A stretch of 64,000 nt of DNA from Flavobacterium anhuiense (GCF_900101855.1 NZ_FMVC01000007.1:142345-206344); one strand, 5' to 3'. Shown: positions 6,991-16,578, counted from the first letter of the stretch. Program-made: numbers and translations. Notes: generated from the letters alone by a model not told the origin.

Positions 6991-9231
6991 TTAGTTTAGA
7001 CCCCAGTTTTGGTTTGGCTGTGCTCCCATTACAAAATGAAGCACACCGCCATTTAATATTTCTTGGTGAGAAATGGCTGTTTTATTAAATGCTTTTCCGT
7101 TTAAAGTAGCCGATTGGATGTAGAAATTTTTGTCTGAAACATTCTCTGCTTCGATTACAAAAGTTTTTCCGTTTGGAAGATTTAAAGTTGATTTTTCGAA
7201 AATCGGACTTCCAATTTCATATTCGCCAGAAGCTGGATTCATTGGATATAATCCCATTGAACTAAATACATACCAAGCCGACATTTGGCCGCAGTCTTCG
7301 TTTCCGCTTAGACCATTAGCTGTTGTATTATATTGAGTATCCAAAATATGACGCACCCAATATTGTGTTCTCCAAGGCTGTCCCGCGTGGTTAAACATAT
7401 AAGCAATATGATGGCTTGGTTCGTTTCCGTGCGCGTATTGTCCGATCAAACCAGAAATATCGGCCGAAACATTATTTCCTGTAATTTCAGAACTCTCCGT
7501 GAATAATTGTTCTAAGCGTTTTGTGAAAGTGGCATTTCCTCCGTGAAGCTTAATAAAATCATCCACATTATGAGGCACAAACCAGCTGTGCTGCCAAGCA
7601 TTTCCTTCAGTGTAATCGGTATGTTCTCTGTGGTTGGAATGTTTTGGGTCGAAAGGTTCGTTCCAAGATTTTCCATCTTCCGATTTTCCTCTCATGAAAC
7701 CAGATTTCGCATCAAATAAATATTCGTAAGCTTTTGAACGTTTTGAGAAAAACTCATAATCAGCAGTTTTGCCTAATGCTTTCGCCATTTGAGCTACACA
7801 CCAATCATCGTAAGCATATTCTAAAGTAATCGTAACTGATTCGTCTAATAAGTTGTACGGAATGTATCCGTATTTTTTATAAAAATTCAATCCGCGTTCA
7901 TCTTGCATCATCGTTGCTTTCATCGCCTCAAAAGCTTTTTCAGCATCAAAACCTTTAATGCCTTTTAAATAAGCATCTGCAATAACTGGAATCGAATGAT
8001 ATCCTGTCATTGTGTTGGTTTCATTAGCATATAAGGTCCAAACCGGAAGTATTTTTTTAGTTCCATAATACGCTAACATCGAGTTAATCAAATCTGAAAC
8101 TTTCGTTGGTTCTAATATCGTCAACAATGGATTTTCCGCTCTAAATGTGTCCCAAAGTGATAATGTAGAATATGCTGTATAATCTTTCGCTGTAATAATT
8201 TTATCATCTTCTCTTCTAAACTGACCGTTTTTATCGCTGTACGTTACAGGTGCAACTTGTGCATGATATAAAGCGGTGTAGAAAATAGTTTTCAAAGAAT
8301 CAACAGGAGTTTCAACTGTAATTTTGCTTAAAGCTTTGTTCCAATCTGAAGCTGCATCCGATTTTGCTTTTTCAAAGCTATGGCCTTCAGCATCTAAATT
8401 ACCTTTTGCATTTTCAACACTTACAGAAGAAAGTGCCACTTTTATGCCTAATTCTTTAGAGTTTTTAGAATCGAAGAACAACTGTAAAGCGGTATTTTCG
8501 CCTTCAGCGTTTTGACCAGAAACTACTTTTCTATCAGCAGTGATAATAGATTCTGTAATAGGTTTCGAAAATTTGGCGACAAAAAACACCTTTTGATTTT
8601 TTGCCCAGCCTGTACTGTAGCGATAACCACTGATAGTATTGGCATCTTCAATTTTAACAGAAGTTTTTACCGCTTTATCCCAGTTAATGGCAAAACCTAA
8701 ATCGACAACAACAGATTGTGTGTCGTTATTATTATAGGTATATTTATGGTATGCGGTTCTTTGCGTAGAAGTTAGTTCTACATTGATTTTAGGATCTTCA
8801 AGAAAAACCTGGTAATAACCCGGTACTGCTTTTTCGTGTACATGATTGTATTTTGATTTATACGGAAGGAAATCGCGTGAAGCGGCTTTGGCGGTTAAAT
8901 CTAATTTTTTGTTTGTCGGCATAAATAAAATATCTGCCAAATCACCGATTCCTGTTCCGCTTAAGTGTAAATGACTAAATCCAGAAACTATTGAGTCAGA
9001 ATAATGATAGCCTGAACACCAGTCCCAGCTAGAAATTCCATTATCTGGACTCACTTGCAGCATCCCAAAAGGAACTGTCGCACCTGGATATGTGTGTCCG
9101 TGGCCTCCAGTACCTATAAAAGGATCTACATAATTTGCTGCAAAACTTTTGTGATGCGTATTTTTATCTACATTTATTTTGCAACTTGCAGTAAAAATTA
9201 CCGTTAAAGAAAGCAGAGTAATTTTCCTCAT
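6991..9231 (-). CDS. GH92 alpha-mannosidase, lipoprotein
   Basis: A 746-residue enzyme with lipobox at Cys17 (FTASCK). GH92 is a calcium-dependent inverting exo-alpha-mannosidase family acting mainly on high-mannose N-glycans. Visible signatures are VDPFIGTGGHGHTYPGATVP (35-54), WCSGYHYSDS, GFSHLHLSGTGIGDLADI, TLSLWDTFRAENPL, HGNEPSHHIAYMFN and GNEDCGQMSAWYVFSSMGLY, in family order. Length is normal. It is the first gene of the minus-strand run and diverges from the histidine kinase, with only 130 nt between their starts. Linkage preference (1,2, 1,3 or 1,6) cannot be read from sequence alone. Confidence 0.95.
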   Translation of the reverse strand: MRKITLLSLTVIFTASCKINVDKNTHHKSFAANYVDPFIGTGGHGHTYPGATVPFGMLQVSPDNGISSWDWCSGYHYSDSIVSGFSHLHLSGTGIGDLADILFMPTNKKLDLTAKAASRDFLPYKSKYNHVHEKAVPGYYQVFLEDPKINVELTSTQRTAYHKYTYNNNDTQSVVVDLGFAINWDKAVKTSVKIEDANTISGYRYSTGWAKNQKVFFVAKFSKPITESIITADRKVVSGQNAEGENTALQLFFDSKNSKELGIKVALSSVSVENAKGNLDAEGHSFEKAKSDAASDWNKALSKITVETPVDSLKTIFYTALYHAQVAPVTYSDKNGQFRREDDKIITAKDYTAYSTLSLWDTFRAENPLLTILEPTKVSDLINSMLAYYGTKKILPVWTLYANETNTMTGYHSIPVIADAYLKGIKGFDAEKAFEAMKATMMQDERGLNFYKKYGYIPYNLLDESVTITLEYAYDDWCVAQMAKALGKTADYEFFSKRSKAYEYLFDAKSGFMRGKSEDGKSWNEPFDPKHSNHREHTDYTEGNAWQHSWFVPHNVDDFIKLHGGNATFTKRLEQLFTESSEITGNNVSADISGLIGQYAHGNEPSHHIAYMFNHAGQPWRTQYWVRHILDTQYNTTANGLSGNEDCGQMSAWYVFSSMGLYPMNPASGEYEIGSPIFEKSTLNLPNGKTFVIEAENVSDKNFYIQSATLNGKAFNKTAISHQEILNGGVLHFVMGAQPNQNWGLN

Positions 9232-9361
9232 ATCAAAACAATATTAATTTAACTTTAAATTTAGATAAATTCAATTTTTACCAAAATATTTTTAGACGGA
9301 CGACATTTAAACAGCCCTAAACATCAAAAAATAGTAACAAACGACATTTTTTTCTACGATT
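9232..9361. promoter_or_regulatory. Divergent promoter region with a 9-nt direct repeat
   Basis: This 130-nt gap separates GH92 from the sensor kinase and must hold both promoters. The word acgacattt occurs twice in the same orientation, at 9300-9308 and 9341-9349, 41 bp apart, close to four helical turns. A LytTR-type regulator, as encoded just downstream, commonly binds direct repeats. No match to the TANNTTTG -7 box was found on either strand here. Confidence 0.4.
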
Positions 9362-10420
9362 ATGATTTTCAACTCCAACAAACCTTATAGTTTACCTATA
9401 CGCTATCATGTTTACTTTTGGCTGACGTATTTTGTGTTTAACACATTCCGATGGGGAAGTTATTTTAACGATTATGTTTATTCTTTAAAAACTACTTTGC
9501 TTGGTTTTCCTATTCACATGGCATTGTGTTATTTGAATATTTTGGTTTTGATGCCTCATTTGGTTTACAAAAAAAAATACTTCCTATATATAGTAACTGT
9601 ATTGTCGGCAATTTTTGTGATGGTCGTCCTAAAATTTAATCTAACATATTTACTGATCACACACGATGTCTGGCCTGAAGGTCCGCAAACCATTAACACG
9701 CTAACGCTCAATTATACTATCGATATGATGATGGGCGAATTGTATGTAATGACTTTTGTGACAGCAATTAAAATCACTTTGGATTTCTTAAAAGAACAAA
9801 GACGTGTAACCGATCTTGAGAAATCACAGTTGGAAACCGAATTATTGTTTTTGAAATCACAGATTTCTCCACACTTTTTCTTCAATACCTTAAATAATAT
9901 TTATTCTCTTTCGGTAGAAAAATCAAATAAAACGCCTAAAATAGTTTTAAAACTTTCTGAGCTAATGCGCTATATGCTTTATGAAACAAAAGGCAAAAAG
10001 CAGACTTTAGAAAATGAGATTATGTGCATTCAGAATTATCTGGATTTGGAAAGAATTAGAAACGGAGAACGTTTAGAAGTTGATATGTCCATTTCGGGAG
10101 ATATACACGACAAAGAAATCTCTCCCGTTTTACTTTTGACTTTCGTCGAAAATGCCTTCAAACATGGAGTAAACAAAAACACTGGCAACGTTCTCATTGA
10201 TATCAGGTTTAAGGTAAAAGGCGATTTTTTATATTTCAGTGTTTCAAACCCAATGCCCGAATTTACCGTACATAAAGATAATTTTAACAAGGCAAGTGGC
10301 ATAGGTATCGAAAACGTAAAAAAAAGACTTGAATTAGGATATAATAAAAATGACTATAAGCTTTCATTTAAAAATAAAAAGAATATTTTTGTCGTTAAAC
10401 TAGTTATAAAAGTCACTTAA
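9362..10420 (+). CDS. LytS/YehU-type sensor histidine kinase
   Basis: A 352-residue membrane kinase. Residues 15-140 form about four transmembrane helices with no large extracellular domain, followed by a short coiled region. The phosphoacceptor block is FLKSQISPHFFFNTLNNIYS with His171, typical of the PF06580 family, and the ATPase part has ENAFKHGV (N box) and GIGIENVKKRLEL. It is the only plus-strand operon start in the window, divergent from GH92, with the LytTR regulator 72 nt downstream. Sensing of an N-glycan-derived or membrane signal is inferred from position only. Confidence 0.92.
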   Translation: MIFNSNKPYSLPIRYHVYFWLTYFVFNTFRWGSYFNDYVYSLKTTLLGFPIHMALCYLNILVLMPHLVYKKKYFLYIVTVLSAIFVMVVLKFNLTYLLITHDVWPEGPQTINTLTLNYTIDMMMGELYVMTFVTAIKITLDFLKEQRRVTDLEKSQLETELLFLKSQISPHFFFNTLNNIYSLSVEKSNKTPKIVLKLSELMRYMLYETKGKKQTLENEIMCIQNYLDLERIRNGERLEVDMSISGDIHDKEISPVLLLTFVENAFKHGVNKNTGNVLIDIRFKVKGDFLYFSVSNPMPEFTVHKDNFNKASGIGIENVKKRLELGYNKNDYKLSFKNKKNIFVVKLVIKVT

Positions 10421-10492
10421 GCCCCAGCTTTTATCGGTTTAGAAAACTATACCTACAAAAAACCAAATATCGGCCTAAAATACTATTTAGAA

Positions 10493-11206
10493 ATGAAAAT
10501 AAAGTGTTTAATTATCGATGATGAGCCATTGGCAATAAACGTTATTAAAAATTATATTGAACAGATTGAGGATTTAGAATTAGTAAACACTTTCAGTAAT
10601 TCTATTGAAGGATTAAATTTCTTAAAAAACAATACTATAGATGTAATTTTTCTGGACATAAATATGCCTGTTTTAGACGGTATTAATTTCATTAAAAGTC
10701 TAGAAAACCCTCCTTTGCTTATTATCACAAGTGCCTACGACCAATTTGCAATTGAAACTTATGAGCTTGATGTTTTGGACTATTTGGTTAAACCAATTGA
10801 ATTTCCACGTTTGATGAAAGCGGTAAACAAAATCAACAAACGCCTTAACAATACCAGTAAAATTCCGCAAGAAAACAGCAAAGAGAATCCTTTTATTTTT
10901 GTGAAAATCGACAAGAAAAAAATGAAGAAGATTTTCTTGAACGAAATATTAGTTATCGAAAGCCTAAAAGATTACTTAAAAATAAGCACTACTTCAGGAA
11001 AGTTTATCATACACAGCACTTTATCAGATTTTACAAGTTTACTTCCCGAAAGAGATTTTATAAGAATACACAGATCATACACCATTGCCATTGATAAAAT
11101 TGACGCTGTAGAAGGAAACAGCATCGAAATTGAAGGGTTAAGATATGTTATAGGAAGATCTTACATAGACGAAGTAAAACAAAAAATCCTAAACTCTTCT
11201 ATCTAA
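10493..11206 (+). CDS. LytTR-family response regulator
   Basis: A 237-residue regulator. The receiver domain (about 1-120) has the acidic pair Asp10-Glu11, phosphoacceptor Asp55 in FLDINMPVLDG, Thr/Ser near 79-80 and Lys100 in LVKP. The C-terminal LytTR DNA-binding domain (about 135-235) contains FVKIDKKKMKKI, YLKISTTSGKFI and FIRIHRSYTIAIDKID. It is the cognate partner of the kinase upstream. Its probable target is the divergent GH92 promoter, where a 41-bp-spaced direct repeat is present. Confidence 0.93.
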   Translation: MKIKCLIIDDEPLAINVIKNYIEQIEDLELVNTFSNSIEGLNFLKNNTIDVIFLDINMPVLDGINFIKSLENPPLLIITSAYDQFAIETYELDVLDYLVKPIEFPRLMKAVNKINKRLNNTSKIPQENSKENPFIFVKIDKKKMKKIFLNEILVIESLKDYLKISTTSGKFIIHSTLSDFTSLLPERDFIRIHRSYTIAIDKIDAVEGNSIEIEGLRYVIGRSYIDEVKQKILNSSI

Positions 11207-11218
11207 AGGTTTAACTGC

Positions 11219-11401
11219 AAAGCACACAAAGATTTTACGCAAAGTTCGCAAAGTTTTTTTTTCTTAATTTAAAAGAGAAAATAAAAAAGTTCGCAAAGCT
11301 TAATGATTAAGCTTTGCGAACTTTTTTATTCTCAAAATATATACACTTGAATAAATATCTTAGCGAACTTTGCGTATTCTTTGCGCTCTTTGCGGTAAAA
11401 A
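11219..11401. repeat. Nested inverted repeat of gcaaag words
   Basis: Most of the 315-nt convergent gap is repeat. The outer arms (roughly 11219-11255 and 11359-11398) are built from the words gcaaag, cgcaaagttcgc and their complements; the centre is the perfect hairpin at 11283-11327. No gene was seen in 11207-11521. Confidence 0.75.
11283..11327. terminator. Bidirectional hairpin terminator
   Basis: A perfect 20-bp stem (11283-11302 with 11308-11327) with a 5-nt loop, flanked by a six-A run on one side and a six-T run on the other. It lies between the convergent response regulator and NagB-fusion genes and would terminate either transcript. Confidence 0.9.
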
Positions 11402-11411
11402 AAACTTCGCG

Positions 11412-11451
11412 GTAAAAAAACGAAAATGCGGCCAACCACGACCGCATTTTC
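11412..11451 (-). terminator. Intrinsic terminator of the NagB-fusion gene
   Basis: The stem gaaaatgcgg (11422-11431) pairs with ccgcattttc (11442-11451), with a 10-nt loop. Read on the minus strand it is followed by a T run at 11415-11420. It begins 70 nt after the stop codon. Confidence 0.75.
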
Positions 11452-11521
11452 TCTCAATTATAGGTAACTAACCAAAATAAACCATGAAATAGTCTATTAT
11501 CTTCATTGCTGCAAAAAGCAC

Positions 11522-13462
11522 TTAGAAATGATAACGTTTAAACGCCTCAATAGCCGAATAATCTGCTAATCCTAAGCTGTGGTATTTTTCTGCAGTCAAT
11601 CTGTTTCTGTCTTCAACTCGCACCCAAAACTCTCTGCTGTCATCACCTTGAAACATAACGCCATCTTTTTGAGACTGGTGATAAAAAATAGCATGTCGTT
11701 TCTTTAAAACCTGATCAGGACTCATTGGTACTGCCATGTCAATTTGGTATGATTCCCATTCATGCCAAGCTCCTCTATAAAGCCAAACCCAGCAATCGTT
11801 CATAAAGTCTTTGTGTTTTAATCTTTTCAAAGCTTCAAACAAACTGTCTAAACACACTTTATGAGTTCCGTGCGGATCTGCTAAATCTCCTGCGGCATAA
11901 ATTTGATGCGGTTTTATTCTTTCTATAATATCACACATAATATCGATATCTGCATCTGAAAGATTATTCTTTTTAACCGTTCCCGTTTCGTAAAACGGAA
12001 GATCTAAAAAGTGTACATTCGAATCTGGCAAACCTAAATAGCGAGTTGCTCCGAAAGATTCACTTCTTCTAATTAATCCTTTTAATTTTCTTACTTCTAA
12101 TGAATCAATCTCATTTCCAGTTCTATTCTGAAGAAATTCGATTATTTTATCAGACATTCTAGAATCTGGATGCAATGCTTTCGAAATTTCAGCAAATTTC
12201 AACGCTTCTTCATTAGAAACGGCAATATTTCCAGAGGTTTGATATGCGACATGAACTTCATGTCCCTGCTCTATCAAACGGTCAAAAGTTCCTCCCATCG
12301 AAATCACATCGTCATCAGGATGCGGACTGAAAATGATTACTCTTTTCTTTTCTGGCACAGAACGTTCTGGTCTATACGTATCATCAGCATTTGGTTTCCC
12401 GCCTGGCCATCCCGTAATCGTTTGCTGCATTTTATTAAACATCTTAATGTTCAAATCGTATGCAGTTCCTTCTTCCGTTAAAAGACTTGACATCCCATTG
12501 TCGTTATAATCTTTATCGGTCAGTTTCAAAAACGGCTTTTTAGTCAACTCACTTAACCAAGCCACCGCTTTTAGTTTTAATTCATCTGTCCAAACACAAG
12601 ACTTTACTAGCCAAGGCGTTTTAACTCTTGTCAATTCAGACGAAGCTTCTGTATCTAGAACAAATGTTGTGTTGTGATGCTCTTGTAAATACGTAGCCGG
12701 TACTTGCGAAGAAATTTCTCCTTCGATTGTTTTTTTTATAATTCCTGCTTTACTAATTCCCCAACCCAGTAAAACAATTCGTTTTGCATTTCTTACGGTT
12801 CCAATTCCCATTGTAATGGCTTTTCTAGGAACATTATCTATTCCTAAAAAAGAAGCGGCCGCATCAACTCTTGTGATATGATCTAATGTAATGCTTCTGG
12901 TTCCTGAGTTTACGTGAGAACCAGGTTCATTAAACCCAATATGTCCCGTTCTTCCTATTCCTAAAAGCTGAAAATCTAATCCTCCGTAAGAAATAATTTT
13001 CATCTCATAATCAATACAATATTGCTGCAATTCCTCGGCACTCACCTGCCCGTCTGGAATATTGATGTTTTCTGGATGAATATTGACATGATTAAATAGA
13101 TGTTCATGCATAAAATGATAATAACTCTGAATATCATTTTTATCCATAGGATAATATTCGTCCAAATTGAAGGTCACGACACCAGCAAAACTAAGTCCTT
13201 CCTCTTTGTGCATTCTAACCAGTTCTTCGTAAACTTTGATAGGAGAAGATCCAGTAGCCAAACCTAAAACGCAAGGTTCGTTCAGCTCACTTTTTCTCTG
13301 AATTAAATTAGCAATTTCACGAGCAACCAATAAAGAAGCTTCCTGAGACGATTCGAAAATAACGTTATGAATTTTCTCAAAACGAGTTTCTTCAAATTTT
13401 CCTGCTTCTCTAAAACCTATATCTTCTTTAATCATGCTCGCGTTTGCTGTTTTAATTAACAC
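11522..13462 (-). CDS. nagB: Glucosamine-6-phosphate deaminase-like (NagB) fused to PIG-L/LmbE domain
   Basis: A 646-residue cytoplasmic protein. Residues 30-300 are NagB-like: LGLATGSSPIKVYEEL, FNLDEYYPM with Asp101 at the catalytic base position, and GIGRTGHIGFNEPGS with His174 and Glu179. The residue matching E. coli Asp141 is Thr172. Residues 370-640 are a PIG-L/LmbE-type domain with the zinc motif HPDDD (381-385) and HGTHK later on. NagB converts glucosamine-6-P to fructose-6-P and ammonia; PIG-L proteins deacetylate GlcNAc conjugates. The fusion could couple deacetylation and deamination of GlcNAc from N-glycans. Its start is a GTG at 13462; the ATG at 13435 is equally possible. Confidence 0.85.
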   Translation of the reverse strand: MLIKTANASMIKEDIGFREAGKFEETRFEKIHNVIFESSQEASLLVAREIANLIQRKSELNEPCVLGLATGSSPIKVYEELVRMHKEEGLSFAGVVTFNLDEYYPMDKNDIQSYYHFMHEHLFNHVNIHPENINIPDGQVSAEELQQYCIDYEMKIISYGGLDFQLLGIGRTGHIGFNEPGSHVNSGTRSITLDHITRVDAAASFLGIDNVPRKAITMGIGTVRNAKRIVLLGWGISKAGIIKKTIEGEISSQVPATYLQEHHNTTFVLDTEASSELTRVKTPWLVKSCVWTDELKLKAVAWLSELTKKPFLKLTDKDYNDNGMSSLLTEEGTAYDLNIKMFNKMQQTITGWPGGKPNADDTYRPERSVPEKKRVIIFSPHPDDDVISMGGTFDRLIEQGHEVHVAYQTSGNIAVSNEEALKFAEISKALHPDSRMSDKIIEFLQNRTGNEIDSLEVRKLKGLIRRSESFGATRYLGLPDSNVHFLDLPFYETGTVKKNNLSDADIDIMCDIIERIKPHQIYAAGDLADPHGTHKVCLDSLFEALKRLKHKDFMNDCWVWLYRGAWHEWESYQIDMAVPMSPDQVLKKRHAIFYHQSQKDGVMFQGDDSREFWVRVEDRNRLTAEKYHSLGLADYSAIEAFKRYHF

Positions 13463-13626
13463 AAGATAAAAGTAGAATTAAATTATCCTCTCGTAGTAAA
13501 AATTCGACTAATAGCGGCTAAACTTCGTCAGAAAACAAAATAAGGCAGGTTCAAAAAAGCAACTCTTTTTTTATAAGCTTCGGATAAGCTTAATATTTAT
13601 AAAAAATCATCAACGACTACAAAATC

Positions 13627-13689
13627 AAAGCTCCAATAGAACGATATACTTTTCTTCAATCTTATTGTATGTCGCTCCACTAGAGCTTT
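13627..13689. repeat. Imperfect inverted repeat between NagB fusion and GH29
   Basis: Arms 13627-13648 and 13666-13689 both begin or end with the word aaagctc and pair with several G-T or mismatched positions. The loop contains CAATCTTA, close to the core in type A loops. The rest of the 291-nt gap shows no gene; the fusion gene's promoter should lie in 13463-13600. Confidence 0.6.
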
Positions 13690-13753
13690 TTTAATTTGCT
13701 TTATCGCAATTCTATAAATATTTCAATTGATCTTTTAAAACAAAAAAAGATTT

Positions 13754-15847
13754 TTATTCCACAACACCAATTTCAGCGATCGAAACTGTTTGCGATTTTC
13801 CTACCGCAGCTGTAGCGACAAATTTCAAAAATCTTGCTTTAACCGCAGCAAAACTTTTAACTTGTTCAATTGGATTATGTTTGATATTCGAAAATTCTCC
13901 TTCTGATTGTTTGTCCCAATAAAAACTGTCTACACTTGTGTACAATTCATAATTTGAAATCAAATTTAAATTGTTACCAACCTGTTGCGGCGTATAAGTA
14001 AAACCTTTAATACTAATCAATTCTCCCATATCTATAACAACAGTTTGCGGCAGCTTGTTTTCATCATTTCCAAATCCCCAATCTGTGTCTGGATTTCCAT
14101 CAATTATTCGTTCTACAGATTTGCTGTCACCACTCGAAACCGAAGTTACTTTCCATTTTTCTTTAGAAACTCCATATTTTGCCGACTTTATGCCACTGTT
14201 TATTTTCTCTTTCGTATTTCTTGAAATAGCTTTAATTTCTACTTCCTTATTATATATGAATGGCGCTTTATACAAAGTACTTTTTTCAGTAGGCACTTTT
14301 CCATCCAAAGTGTAATAGATCGCATTTCCTTCTTCCGATTTAATAGTAACCAAACCATTTTTATCTCTAAAAATCTGCGGTTCTTTTACAAAAGTCGGTG
14401 CATTGTAAGCCTCAACTGTACTGATTACAAATCCCGCTTTAGCATCTAAAACATTGACCCTAAGTGCTGAAGCCGTAACTCGATTCAAACGCAAAATTCT
14501 TTTGTAACCAATTGTAGTTTCGTTAGCAATAGTTTCCCATTTTCCGTCCACTTTTGCTTCAATAGAAAATGCTTTTACACGCTGACCCAATTTAATATAT
14601 TCTTGGAGTAAAACTCTATTGATTGTCGTTGGTTTTTTAAAAGTAAATTCAACTGTGGCCTGTTTTACTTTATCGTCTGTTGCCCAGTAGGTATTTTTAT
14701 TTCCGTCGATAACATTTTGCGGACCAAAATTAGGATCGTTTCCACGAATGTTTGAAGCCTGAACCTGAGTTCCTGCCAATAATTCTGTTTTGAAATCGGC
14801 TTTGATTGTAGCAACGAGTTCTTTTAATCTTGCTTCATCATTTTCATGAACCAAACCACGTCTATCCACTGGAAGATTTAACAACAAAGTCGCATTTCGT
14901 CCAATCGATTCGTAATAAATATCTACCATTTCGTCAAGCGAACGCACTTTATCATTCTCTACTGAATGATAAAACCATCCTGGTCTGATAGAAACATCGG
15001 CTTCTCCCGGAACCCATTTTTCGCCATCTTCGTGACCAGACATAAACTCTGTATAATGTACTTTTCCTGCCAATTCATCTTTCTGACGAAGTAACGACCA
15101 ATTGGTTTTTCCTGCACGTCCTTCTTCGTTTCCAATCCATCTTGCTTCAGACGGTCCAACTCCCCAAACTAAAGTTTTTGGTGCGATATCGTAAATTAAT
15201 TTGTACGTTTCATCCCAATTATAATACGTAAGTGTATTGATTTTTCTAGTTTCGTTTGCGCCCCCATAATAGCCATCGCCACCATTTGCGCCATCAAACC
15301 ACATTTCGAAAACATCTCCGTAATTGGTCAATAATTCTTTCAACTGATTTCTGAAATAGGTAATATATTCAGGTTTTCCGTATTGTGGATGATTTCTATC
15401 CCAAGGCGAGAGATATAATCCTAGTTTTAAATCGTATTCTTTGCAAGCAGCAGCCAGTTCTTTTACTAAATCACCTTTTCCGTTTTCCCAAGGCGAGTTC
15501 TTTACAGAACGCTCTGTATAAGATGAAGGCCAAAGGCAAAATCCATCGTGATGTTTGGCAACCAAAATAATCCCTTTCATTCCAGCCTCTTTCACCACGC
15601 GCGCCCACTGACGCACATCTAATTGTGACGGATTAAAAAGTTCTGGCGATTCATCTCCATAACCCCATTCTTTATTGGTAAATGTATTTAATGAGAAATG
15701 TACAAAAGCGTAAAATTCCATTTCCTGCCAATCGATTTGTTTTTGCGTCGGAACTGGTCCAAAAGGCTTTGGCGCATTGGCAAATTCCTGACTTGAAGCA
15801 TTAGAAATTACACCAAAAAGACATAAGGAAAGGAATATTTTTTTCAT
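13754..15847 (-). CDS. GH29 alpha-L-fucosidase with C-terminal discoidin-type domains
   Basis: A 697-residue exported enzyme (signal MKKIFLSLCLFGVISNASSQ). The GH29 barrel spans about 30-345: WQEMEFYAFVHFSLNTFTNKEWG, AKHHDGFCLWPS, LYLSPWDRN and the nucleophile Asp185 in EMWFDGANGG. After it come an F5/8 type C (CBM32-like) domain at about 355-470, a chitobiase C-terminal-like segment near 495-555 (AIYYTLDGKVPT) and a second F5/8-like domain to the end. Position next to the N-glycan cluster suggests core or antennary fucose as target; pectin fucose is an alternative because the pectin locus begins 1.5 kb away. Confidence 0.92.
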   Translation of the reverse strand: MKKIFLSLCLFGVISNASSQEFANAPKPFGPVPTQKQIDWQEMEFYAFVHFSLNTFTNKEWGYGDESPELFNPSQLDVRQWARVVKEAGMKGIILVAKHHDGFCLWPSSYTERSVKNSPWENGKGDLVKELAAACKEYDLKLGLYLSPWDRNHPQYGKPEYITYFRNQLKELLTNYGDVFEMWFDGANGGDGYYGGANETRKINTLTYYNWDETYKLIYDIAPKTLVWGVGPSEARWIGNEEGRAGKTNWSLLRQKDELAGKVHYTEFMSGHEDGEKWVPGEADVSIRPGWFYHSVENDKVRSLDEMVDIYYESIGRNATLLLNLPVDRRGLVHENDEARLKELVATIKADFKTELLAGTQVQASNIRGNDPNFGPQNVIDGNKNTYWATDDKVKQATVEFTFKKPTTINRVLLQEYIKLGQRVKAFSIEAKVDGKWETIANETTIGYKRILRLNRVTASALRVNVLDAKAGFVISTVEAYNAPTFVKEPQIFRDKNGLVTIKSEEGNAIYYTLDGKVPTEKSTLYKAPFIYNKEVEIKAISRNTKEKINSGIKSAKYGVSKEKWKVTSVSSGDSKSVERIIDGNPDTDWGFGNDENKLPQTVVIDMGELISIKGFTYTPQQVGNNLNLISNYELYTSVDSFYWDKQSEGEFSNIKHNPIEQVKSFAAVKARFLKFVATAAVGKSQTVSIAEIGVVE

Positions 15848-15933
15848 TGCTGATTTGCTTTAAAATAGTCTATACAGCATAAATGTAGTATAAATTGAAA
15901 TCCATCGTTTAGAATTTCGACCAACAGCAATTT

Positions 15934-16578
15934 TTAAACCGTTTTGGTTCTAATTTTAGAAATTGAAATTAAAATAACAGACAAAACCGCAAAAGCAATT
16001 AGAACAAAAACCCCATTTGTAAGCGCAGTTTGTAATCCTAATTTTGTTACATCAATAAAAGGATAAGGATAAAAGTTGGATATAAAACCATGAAATACGG
16101 TATAAATCATGTAAATAATAGGGTATAAAAGCCAAAACCAAATGGTTTTAAATGATATTTTTTCTGGGCTAACGAAAAAAAGCCAATAAAAGAAAAATAA
16201 AATGGGAACAACAACATGAAAGATTTCACTAACTATACTATGGTGCCCTTGTAAATCAACAATGGAGCGCAGAAGGAGATTAAACACGATTCCAACAATC
16301 AAAATATAAACTGTGATTGCAGTAATGGTTGTACATTTTCGAAAAAAAGCATTCATAGCGTTTTTTCCGCCAAACAGCAGCATGGCAGTGCAAATGAAAA
16401 CTATACAATTTGTTGTAATGGTAAAGAAACTAAAAAAGCGGACTGCAGCGCTAAAAAAGGTAAATCCATCACCTTGTAACAATAAATAAAACTGCATGGG
16501 CAAGGCGTACAATTCGAGGGCAAAAATAATACCCAGCAAAATTTCCCCTTTAATTGTTGTGGTATTTTCTTTTTCCAT
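15934..16578 (-). CDS. Pr6Pr-family integral membrane protein
   Basis: About 214 residues from the ATG at 16576-16578; a TTG three codons earlier is less likely. Seven hydrophobic segments are visible. The pattern FFSFFTITTNCIVFICTA followed by a polar HHSIVSEIFHVVVPILFF segment and WLLYPIIYMIYTVFHG fits the Pr6Pr / FAR-17a-AIG1-like family. The function is not known. It has no obvious link to glycan use and lies between the two carbohydrate regions. Confidence 0.75.
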   Translation of the reverse strand: MEKENTTTIKGEILLGIIFALELYALPMQFYLLLQGDGFTFFSAAVRFFSFFTITTNCIVFICTAMLLFGGKNAMNAFFRKCTTITAITVYILIVGIVFNLLLRSIVDLQGHHSIVSEIFHVVVPILFFFYWLFFVSPEKISFKTIWFWLLYPIIYMIYTVFHGFISNFYPYPFIDVTKLGLQTALTNGVFVLIAFAVLSVILISISKIRTKTV

